Assembly: GCA_018296165.2 (NCBI GenBank)
Contig: JACKQL020000114.1
Coordinates: 81,215 to 145,214 of the forward strand
DNA: 64,000 bases
Reading direction: 5' to 3'
From: Termitomyces sp. T153
Taxonomy: Eukaryota; Basidiomycota; Agaricomycetes; Agaricales; Lyophyllaceae
Made by a program: the position numbers and the translations under genes. Shown here piece by piece: positions 56,106 to 64,000 of this stretch (the first letter of the stretch is position 1; every line of letters starts with the position of its first letter). Below the pieces are notes generated by a model. That model was not told the origin of the DNA, searched no databases, and saw nothing but the letters and a program-made list of their open reading frames with translations.

Positions 56106-58419
56106 CTAACAATAGATATATTCCTGTAAATGTTGTACATACAGACACATAGTCGAACCATTGCCATTTATATGGTAATATGAGACTCCACACCATGGAT
56201 ACTTACCCCTTTCTATAGAAAGCATCCGTCAGCCTGAGCCTCCACCAAACCAAAGATACTCACCTTTCTGGGACACCTCGCCGTAATCTTATTACACCCC
56301 CACACCTTAACCTCACACAGCCTAGTACACCCCGCCGACCTCGTAACCTCCTCCTTCCTACCCTTCGTCTTCTTCGACTCTACATCCTCTTCCGCATCAC
56401 CCTCCATCCACCCTTTAACGACAAAATCGTCCACCTCCCTCACCCACCCTACGTCCAACCTCCTGAGTTCTCCACCAAGCCGGCCTAGCATCTTCAGTGC
56501 CCCAGTTTCGACATCACCCCAGCCATTTATTCCTAGCTCCTCTAGCCTTTCTCCGCTGTGCTCGATCAACGCGACTAACGCCGCGCTCCCCAGGTCGTGG
56601 TTCCGTCCAAAGTCAATGCGACGCAGCGGCTGGTTCTTCCAAGTCTTGAAGAACTCCGCCACACCCATATCAGTAAGCAATGTCGTGTTCCGCGCAACGA
56701 GCTCGTCCATGTGACGCGTGCCAGCCAAACCCTCCTTGAGCACAGAGTCCGTGACCTGCTCGTGCCTGGAAACATCAAGTACACGCAGGGTCCCAGAAAG
56801 CGCAAACAACACGCCTTGTAGCGCCTCAGCCGTGCACTCATTTGCCTTCCCAGGGTCCCCAATATCTAACTTCTCAACCTTCTTCAAACTTCCAATCGCA
56901 TCGAGGAACGCGTCGTTCATGGCACCAACCTCACGTAGACGGAGTTCAGTGAGGGTGGAAGCGCAATACTTCTTGAGCGCAAGCATAGCTTCGATGTCAA
57001 ATCTTGGGGACTGGGTGATCTTGAAAGTCTCAAGGCTGGGGTGAGACTTGAAGAAAGTGACCCATATGGGTGAGCGAACAAGGAAGGGGCCGAGGAGTTC
57101 TAGGTGAATAAGAGAGGGAAGGGAACTACACATGATGGACATGACTTTGTCGTTCATATGTCCACAGAAATCAAGGCGAAGAGAGGTGATGTTCGGGTTG
57201 AGGTATACAAGTGTCTCGAGGGCGGGTGAAGGCAAATCTGGAGCAGATGTCAGGGTAAATTACGGGATGAAAGAAAGCCGCGAACTGGTTGCATCGTAAA
57301 GAGTAAGTGTGCTGTTTGTGGCGTTGTAAAAGAGGTGAGCATTCTTCGGTGTTCTGTTTCATGGATTTAGCCCAAGAGATGAATTCAATGAGTACCAACG
57401 CATACAATGCTCGATTTTTGGACAATGCCTTCGAGATGGCATCCATGTTCATCGCACCAATATCTCCTAAAGCTTCAACATCGTCAATATGCTTTGTGAT
57501 GAGCTAAAATATGATTCATTAGCCGACGATAGCACAGAATCCCCGAAACTTACCTGGATACAAAGGGACGCCAACGTCGGGAATCTTTTTTCTTCGAAAT
57601 TGACAACAGTCCTCTTCTCCGCAGGCACTTTCTTGCGCTTGGGGGCGGCAGGTTTCTTGAAAGGATCATTTCCCGACTCTTTAGCGCATTTATGGCAAAG
57701 AAAGCCGGGCCCGGGGACAGCTGGCATTGTATACCTGGTCTTGTAAGCCACATGTCAATATTGTAGACCGATAATGAAAAGAATAATAAATATACCACTG
57801 TAAATTGAACCTTGCACTTTGCACAATCTTCGAAATTTCCAATGACAGGCTTTGCGGGGGAAGCTGCTTTACCGCCCCAAGAGCTAGCAAGTGCACGGTA
57901 TGGGTCTTCCTGTTCATTGTCACTGTTCTCGTTCTTTTTATTCTTCTTGGCCTTGGCCTTTTCCTTAGCCTTCAATTTCGCCTCAGCAGCTTTTGTAAGC
58001 TTGCGCTTTTTCGCAGGTGGAGATTTCTCCTCTTGCTCTCCATCAAGATTGTCAGAGTCATATGCAGTAGAAATCTTCTCAAGAATTAATTTTTGACATG
58101 GAAAAAGTTGAGATAAAACGCACAGAAGCCCTTCCTTGTCTTTTGGGACGCTGTCGGGGAACAGCCTCATCTTCCTCCGCATGGCCCATCTCTCCGTTCT
58201 CGTCTTCTTCATTCTCACTATCCCTTGTGCCACTGGGACCAGCAACAGGCTCTTCTGCTTCTTCATTTTGCCTGTGTGCTGCAATTGAAGTCGCTGTGAT
58301 CCCGGATGCCTTTAAGATAGTGAGTGACTGAAAACTACTTTCTTCAGATGGAAACGCGAAATTACCTTGAGAAATTCTGTGAGGGCAGATGTAGGCCCTC
58401 TGACGTTGTTTCTGCTCAT
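56106..58419 (-). CDS. RAD7: Nucleotide-excision-repair protein RAD7 (leucine-rich repeats, C4 zinc site)
   Basis: RAD7 works with RAD16 in repair of damage in silent, untranscribed DNA. The minus-strand ATG is at 58419-58417 (MSRNNVRGPTSALTEFLK), followed by a short second exon. An acidic and Lys-rich linker comes next (PPAKKRKLTK; a run of KAKEKAK). A C4 zinc module follows: FEDCAKCKVQF, then after an intron MPAVPGPGFLCHKCAKE. Then comes a RAD7 signature LFYNATNSTLTLYDAT and a long exon of leucine-rich repeats (about 57235-56270), for example LRLDFCGHMNDKVM, LRVLDVSRHEQVTD and ELGINGWGDVET, ending VKVWGCNKITARCPRK. The last two tiny exons giving the stop at 56106 are tentative; the stop could also lie near 56213. 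About 600 residues. No lesion seen. Confidence 0.88.
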
Positions 58420-58779
58420 CCTGTCGCGTTACTGGCTGTTTGAAGGTGTGCGACGTGGGTGTAATTAACGAAGGCGTTATTTGTGATTATTTATTACTGA
58501 TCGCGTTGCCGAATGTTAATAGTATTACATAATATTGACTCGGAATCGGGATATCGATGCTCTTTTAGCCTGTTGTCGCTGCAAGTGCTGTTGTTGTGTT
58601 ACTGGCCACAGCCCAAAATGTCTACTTCCTGCGATTAGAGAAGAGCGCTGGTCGCAAATTGCCTCCGGGTTCAATATCTTCGGAAATTATCACACGAAGG
58701 TTGAGTCTGCCAGCCCGAGTGAACGGCTACCTTATCGGTATGTACTTTTTCGAAACCACAATGGGGTACCATTTTTTTG

Positions 58780-59981
58780 AGATGTCTCGTGCCGTCATCT
58801 TTGAGATTACGACATGGATCTATACGTTTGACAGGTTGGAGTCTACATACCATCCGATATTTACTTCGCCGGTAGTTTCCTGTCTGCGCCAAAAGATGGA
58901 ACATGGTCGAGGTCGTTTAAAAACTCGCGCACAATCTTTGAGGCATAGTCACCAATCCATTTCATTGCTTCATTTAAAGCAAGGTTTTCATGATGCATCA
59001 AGATAGTGACAAGGTTGTGATCAGCATCGCCGCGGGCTTGCTCCACGTTGTAAGAACATATATCCTAGGACAGAAGAAAATGAGAAAATGTACAGAGGAG
59101 GAGCTGTGATGTTCAAATTACTGAGAATGATCAGATCGACACAGATATTGCTGAGCCTCCGAATAAGAGGATCTTCGAAGACCTCATCCCGGAAGATTGA
59201 GCCCAAATTCTAGAACTACGAATGACGGCCTTGCCCCGATTGTTTCACGGCGGACAAGGAAATATTCGCCAATGTTTCTAATGTAGCTTTGAGCACGATC
59301 CTGAGCTTGTTGAACAAACGAGGCAGTAAATTTGGCGAGCGTCTCAATGAATTGATGACGTGCACTTTCGGATGCACACTTTGATGACAACTTCCAAAAT
59401 CTAAATCAAGGCACACGCGATCAACACTGGCAGTCCTTTCAATAAACTCAGCACTCACTGTCGAGTAGCTTCTCCAATGATGAACTCGCCATGTGGCCTT
59501 TCTTTATCAGGATTACGTATAACATCCATGGCAATAGTGACCATTTCCTGAGCTTCCTGAGCTTCCTGAGGAGTCGCAATATCGGTACATTCATCGAAGA
59601 AGAAACACCAATTCATGAAGTCGCAGCCCACGCGAAAGACGTCTGAATATTCAGCGGCATCTTGAGGTGTGTGTATGGTTAGGATAAGTTGAAAGATGTG
59701 AGTACCTTCATTCTCCAAGGGATATGCGAGAGAAGAGAGTAAGTCTAATGGGTAAAACATTACAATCTGAACCATTCTTTGACTAAAAGGCAAGCTATGC
59801 TCACAATGATTACCAAGTTCCAATATCTGTTGCAAGCGTGGTGTGAATGCAACAAAACTCTGAATCCATGCTGTTAATTCTGCTTAGGTCTGAAGGCCAG
59901 AGAGTAGATTGACATTGCGCTTCCAGGCCATTCTGCAAGAATATCAGGGAGAATGAAAACTGTTTGCAAGGTAGTGGACAT
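58780..59981 (-). pseudogene. Sesquiterpene synthase (basidiomycete class I), broken
   Basis: Intact relatives cyclise farnesyl diphosphate to sesquiterpenes. The minus-strand start is at 59981 (MSTTLQTVFILPDILAEWP). Further on come LLSSLAYPLENE, the metal-binding DECTD (a D(E/D)xxD motif) in CFFFDECTD, YFLVRRETIGARPSFVVLEF, and the second metal site NDICSYNVE (NDxxSxxxE) followed by QARGDADHN. The lesions are: a frame break after EWP (about 59925); an in-frame TAA shortly after it (about 59886); an extra base before DEV (about 59190, a CCC run on the plus strand); and no normal splice donor before DICSYNVE. The end after about 58880 was not resolved. Both metal sites survive, so the loss is recent or the reading partly misled. 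Confidence 0.82.
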
Positions 59982-60830
59982 CATCAGCAAAACAGCACTT
60001 CCATACTTGCCCAAATATATAGCCTAGGATCCAATTGGGATCCATATTTACAAGGGACTTTTCATTCGAACTCAGGTTGGAATTTAAACACAGTTGATGA
60101 ACAGTTGATTGACATCGCTTGCTGGTCTATAGCTTTCCAAGATATGTAGCAGTCACAGTGTAAACTTCAGCAAGCATACTCATAGCGCGTCGCGTTGTAT
60201 CGAAGTTATGTACAACGGCAGCCCTGATGCTAGGAACGCGACCTATCAAAACTACTCAAGTCCCATCTCAGGCAAGCAGGCTAATTTCTGGCTCAGGCTT
60301 CCTCACCAGTGACGGCACATCCTTATGCATATTCTCAGGGAATTATGACTTGGGCTTGAGCAACGATGAGCTGCCCTATCCTTCCGTTGCATTCAACAAT
60401 GCTCAGTACTGCCCTCCAGTCTTATCACGCGACACTGACAGCTGTCGAAAGCATTTGAGACCATGGCTGTCAGCAGCAATCATGTCAACAATTTTCACCC
60501 AGCTAATTTTCGATGGAATTCAGGTTTGTGGTCTAACAATGGGATGGGGGAATTAAAAAAAAAACAAGGGGTATGGATCCTGAGAAGGGAAGGGGGAGGG
60601 GCCTCCTATTCCTTAAAAAAAAGAAAGGGGCTAACAAGAATATGGAGGGTTAATCCAGCAGATTCATTTAATCCAAACTAGATTCATAATGGGGATTTTT
60701 GGACTAAACTATGGATTTTGAGAAAGAATAGCATATGAGGGAGACAAAGTAAAAAGGTCTCAAAACAACCCAAAATGCTGTATTTTCACTTTTCTAACTA
60801 TTGTAGATGTATTGTGTAATAAAACTAGCT
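59982..60830. other. Unassigned DNA at the right CpG boundary
   Basis: From 59982 to about 60530 the DNA is CpG-normal with plus-strand frames (59964-60149, 60227-60556) that I cannot assign. From about 60545 it becomes A/G-rich and CpG-free (AATTAAAAAAAAAACAAGG), marking entry into transposon DNA. Confidence 0.45.
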
Positions 60831-61306
60831 AATTTCAAGTGAAAAAACCAGTTATTTCTGAAGAAACCATTTTTCGAGACTCTTCAAGACAAATCTTCCA
60901 TTTAAAAGAGGTCAAAACACAATCCAAGTCTTGGGCAATGGAATCTTCCATACCATTGGTAGAGCTTTTGATCAGTGCAACAATTTGTGGAACTTCATGG
61001 CTGTACAGGGCATGCATGAATTGGTGCAATCGTCATTAATATTATATTGTCTCCACCAGCAATTTCTGCATCTTCTTGTGCTTTACATGCATCAAGGGCA
61101 GCCTGACAAATATCCTCATCTGTTGCCTGTTCCATATGGTGTACATCATCTGCTGGATCGAGGAGAGCCTCAATAGTCATTCTATTTTGAGGCTGAAGGA
61201 CACCAACTGATTGTAGCATCTCCACTTCTACAATTGGATCAGGCTGGATGTCTGCATTGAGAAGGGCTGCAACTGGTATTGTGGGCTGGGTAGCAGGTTG
61301 AATCAT
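60831..61306 (-). pseudogene. Possible C-terminal fragment of a DDE transposase (pogo-like?)
   Basis: Two overlapping minus-strand frames read as one tail. The first is IEALLDPADDVHHMEQATDE and DICQAALDACKAQEDAEIAG (61306-60995). The second, HQFMHALYSHEVPQIVALIK and TSFKWKICLEESRK, runs to 60835. The acidic, helical tail resembles ends of CENP-B/pogo-type transposases common in mushrooms, but there is no catalytic motif in view. Low confidence in the family. Confidence 0.3.
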
Positions 61307-61417
61307 TGTTCAGGAGGATGCCCACTTTGTGCCAGCAGTGCCTAATAGTAGTAGTATCTACTTCCAGCTGACCCTGTCATTTTATTGCATCATTCTATGT
61401 AATTACAGTAGGAATGT

Positions 61418-61746
61418 AATGCATTATCCTCTGTAACTCAAAATCAAGTACTGCATGGAAGTAATGCATGACATTAATGCATCACTGATGCATTAGGAAC
61501 AAAAAGCTGGGATCGAACCAAGATCATCGTGCACAGAAATCTAAACAAATAACACCAATGACCATTAGACCAAACAATTATACATATACATAATGTTGAT
61601 ACAGTCCAAGTGTCGCTGTGTGTGTATGCTTTCTGGAGGTTGTTGGATCAATCCTATGGTAAGGCATTTTTTTCTGTTCCTAATGCATTAGTGTCATGCA
61701 TTACTTCCATACAGTACTTGATTTCAGTTACAGAGGATAATGCATT
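61418..61746. mobile_element. 0.33-kb inverted-repeat element (MITE-like) with tRNA-like core
   Basis: The left arm (61418-61500, starting AATGCATTATCCTCTGTAAC) matches the reverse complement of the right arm (61676-61746) over about 70 bp with four or five differences. The left arm also has about 12 extra bases in an ATGCAT-rich stretch. The 175-bp core holds a tRNA-like sequence on the minus strand. Target duplications could not be fixed because the borders are rich in TAATGCAT. No coding capacity. Confidence 0.75.
61508..61578 (-). tRNA. tRNA-like sequence inside the inverted-repeat element
   Basis: On the minus strand TGGTCTAATGGTCATTGG fits a pol III A-box/D-arm and GGTTCGATCCCA fits a B-box/T-arm, about 45 bases apart. 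The acceptor stem is not convincing, so this is probably a tRNA-derived sequence rather than a working tRNA. Confidence 0.45.
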
Positions 61747-63743
61747 TGGCATGGGTAGAAAGAGTGGGGTGATACCAGGGATGCCAGCAGCTACTCACAT
61801 TAGACCAGCTACAGCTGGTCTAAGTGGTGTTGCTACTGGAGGTACACAAGTGCCCTCTGCAAGGCTGTACCCAAAGGTAGGACCTGCAGAGCAGCCAATG
61901 CTTGCAAACAAAGGAACAAATTCTTTGTATGTGCCTAGGGTAGTGTGAGTGGAGGGACTTAGATCCTTACAAGTCTCACATCCTTTGTTAATGAAAAAGG
62001 GTGATTTACCCATCGCGCTTGATGCTCTATTGTTGTAGCAGAACTCAGCCACTGGTAACCAGTCTGCCCAATCATCCATATGGTAATTTATAAACAGCCT
62101 AAGGTATTGTTCTATCTCTTGGTTTATGCATTCCGTTTGCCCGTCTGTTTGGGGATGGTGCAATGTCGAGAGGTTACAGATGATGCCTAGGAGTTTGTAG
62201 AGCTCTTTTGTGAATGCGGAAGCAAACTGAGATCCTTGATCACTGATTACCATTTGGAGCAGTCCCTCATGACACCATACATGGTCTCAGAACAGGCATG
62301 CTGCCCCCTCGGACTTCATCTCTTTGTTGCAAGGGATTGCAAAGACGCATTTACTGAATCGATCTACAACCACCATTATTGCATCATACCCAAGAGAAAC
62401 AGGTAGGCTAACAATGAAATCTGGAGAGATGATTTTGGGAGGGGAATTCTAGCATAGTGTTGAGCAACAGGTGACCTTGTGGTTTCTGTGCAAAAATCTT
62501 GGTTTGCTGGCACTTCCTACAACCATCCACGTATTTATTGATGTACTCAGTCATTTTGGACCACCAGTAATTTTGTGTTATCAACTCCTTTGTTTTGTAC
62601 CTCCCTGCATGTCCTCCTATGCAAGAATCATGATATAGCTCCAGGATTTTTCTTTTTACCTCCTTCATATGTACCACCATTAAGCCATCTCTGAAGGTTA
62701 GTCCATCTTCTTGTTCCCACTTTGCAAACCTGTCTTTTTCATTTATTGGAGCAGGTCCACTTTCTTTAAGCATTTGTACTATACTATCTCCTTCTGTAGC
62801 AATTGTAACTGCACTATAGATGTGTAGGGCAGAGATATGGTCTGCAGTTATCAAGGTAATATCCTTGTTGTTGTCCTCCATGCCTTTTTTGTGATCTGGC
62901 CTTTGTGACAGTGCATCAGGCTTGAGCATTGACTTTCTAGGCTTGTGTTTCAGTGTATAGTCATAGTCTGCCAGTAATCCTGACCATTGTGCCTGTCTGC
63001 AATTCAATTTTTGTGCTGTCAAAAAGTATTCAAGGTTTTTATGATCAATCCAAATTTCTATGGTATGTTTACTGCCTAGTACAAGGTGATGCCACTCTTC
63101 TAATGCTCATATGATTGCAAGCATTTCTTTATTGTGTATTTTGTAGTTTTGTTCCACTGCTGTAAAACTCTTAGAGTAATATGCAACCAGATGCCATTCT
63201 CCTTGTTGTTTCTGTGACAGTACTGCCCTTGATGCATAGTCAGATGCATCTGCTTCAATCTTGTATGGCTCATTATCTATTGCCAATGTTAGGACAGGTG
63301 CCAATGTCAGCTTATTCTTCAAGGTGTGAAATGATTTACTACAGTCTTCAGTCCAATGAAAGCTCTGATCCTTTCTAGTCAATTTATACAATGGATTCAC
63401 AATTGATGCAAATCCATCAATGAATTTGTGGTAAAAGTTACAGAACCCTAGGAAGGATTGTGTTTGCTTGATGGTTCTTGGCACTGGCCACTCCTTGATT
63501 GCTGCCAGCTTTGCTGGGTCCATCTCCACTTTTCCTTCCCCAATTACCATGCCCAGATACTTGATCTTTGACTTTTCAAACTCGCATTTTTCTGGTTTAA
63601 GGTATAGCTTGTTTTGCTCTAGAATTTTGAGGATTTCCAACACAACTTTGTGATGCTCTGCCAGTGTCTTTGTATATACAAGTATGTCATCCATGTACAC
63701 CATCACCATGCCACAAAGTATTAATTCTCTCAATAGGTTGTTT
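61747..63743 (-). mobile_element. Ty3/Gypsy pol remnant (reverse transcriptase to integrase), family A, 5'-deleted
   Basis: Read on the minus strand. Reverse transcriptase starts part-way in, at NNLLRELILCGMVMVYMDDI (63740-63690), with the active site YMDD. The connection QSFLGFCNFYHKFIDGFA and RNase H (YKIEADASDYASRAVLSQKQ; EQNYKIHNKEMLAI) follow. One TGA at about 63107 interrupts RNase H. Integrase comes next, with its zinc site (HDSCIGGHAG, then CRKCQQTK) and core motifs ISDQGSQFASAF and HHPQTDGQTECINQ. After about 61975 the sequence leaves the integrase family and runs into the inverted-repeat element. Gag, protease and the first part of reverse transcriptase are missing because the LTR is joined directly to the frame. 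Confidence 0.9.
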
Positions 63744-63999
63744 ATCAACCAAATCAAAAAGCAACAATCTCAAAGTTAATCTGTACTATCGAATACAATG
63801 GGTTTATATACTTTAGACAATAATCATATGCTTGTAGAAGTTGTATACCTGTGATAAAGTAATAGGGATAAAGGGTTAACAAATGAAACATAAATGACTC
63901 AGTAGATTGAGAGGAGTTCCTATAAGAGACAATGAAGAGGGGTCGAGCAAAAAGGGAGTCAGTATTGGTCTCTGAACAAGCCTGAGTTCAGTCATCACA
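63744..63999 (-). repeat. LTR of Gypsy family A, last bases deleted
   Basis: The reverse complement begins TGTGATGACTGAACTC and matches 21670-21937, but stops at GATTTGGTTGAT, about 13 bases before the expected end. There it fuses with reverse transcriptase. The window ends one base beyond its outer border. Confidence 0.9.
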
Positions 64000-64000
64000 G

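Noticed and set aside
57550..58284. A continuous 244-codon minus-strand frame as a separate gene
   Set aside because: It reads through two introns of RAD7; splicing restores the zinc site and the family signature.
60150..60560. HET-domain or terpene-cluster gene beside the terpene synthase
   Set aside because: No matching motif was found on either strand; only short frames without splice logic.
1..64000. CRISPR arrays, bacterial operons or ribosome-binding sites
   Set aside because: The intron-rich genes and transposon types are eukaryotic, and the tandem repeats lack regular spacers.

Overview
The window looks like nuclear DNA of a mushroom-forming basidiomycete (Agaricomycetes). The genes have many short introns (about 50-60 nt, GT-AG). 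They include an Argonaute with some two dozen exons, a RAD7-type repair gene and a basidiomycete-type sesquiterpene synthase. The transposable elements are KDZ (Kyakuja-Dileera-Zisupton) elements and chromodomain Ty3/Gypsy elements, and they sit in DNA that has lost almost every CpG. I do not name a species.

Two kinds of DNA alternate. CpG-poor, AT-rich transposon DNA fills about 1-3.2 kb, 18.9-39.4 kb and 60.5-64 kb. CpG-normal DNA carries the host genes. From left to right these are: a Pro/Ala-rich protein (4.6 kb, +); a repeat-spotted gene desert (5.8-13.8 kb); a short-chain dehydrogenase (14.1 kb, +); a protein with three related domains, each split by a phase-1 intron (16.5 kb, +); the transposon block; the 3' part of a coiled-coil gene (39.7 kb, +); a C2-domain protein (40.7-42.3 kb, -); a multi-pass membrane protein (43.7 kb, +); an Argonaute with an intact DEDH tetrad (47.7-51.9 kb, +); an MFS transporter (52.7-54.7 kb, -); a 121-residue protein (54.9 kb, +); RAD7 (56.1-58.4 kb, -); and a broken sesquiterpene synthase (58.8-60.0 kb, -).

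The main discovery is a 16.3-kb KDZ-type element at 23174-39519. Its ends can be placed to the base. An 8-bp target duplication (ACTCAAAT) flanks imperfect terminal inverted repeats that begin CACC and share GGCAGGAC and GCTTCTTGATGG. It landed in exon 3 of a second copy of the membrane-protein gene. The 5' piece of that copy lies at 22161-23173, the 3' piece at 39520-39677, and the intact paralogue at 43704-44736 shows the empty site. The element carries a decayed KDZ transposase, a Ulp1-like cysteine protease, several unidentified accessory genes and a Ser/Thr/Pro-rich protein gene. That last gene was later interrupted by a 4.6-kb Gypsy element (34051-38629).

The two halves of the broken gene have aged differently. 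The left half, inside the CpG-poor block, has lost essentially all the CpGs its paralogue keeps, while the right half retains them. This places the edge of a presumed cytosine-methylated domain within a few hundred bases. A second Gypsy family appears as stacked LTRs at 21.7-22.2 kb and as an internally deleted copy at 61.7-64 kb. Next to the latter is a 0.33-kb inverted-repeat element with a tRNA-like core.
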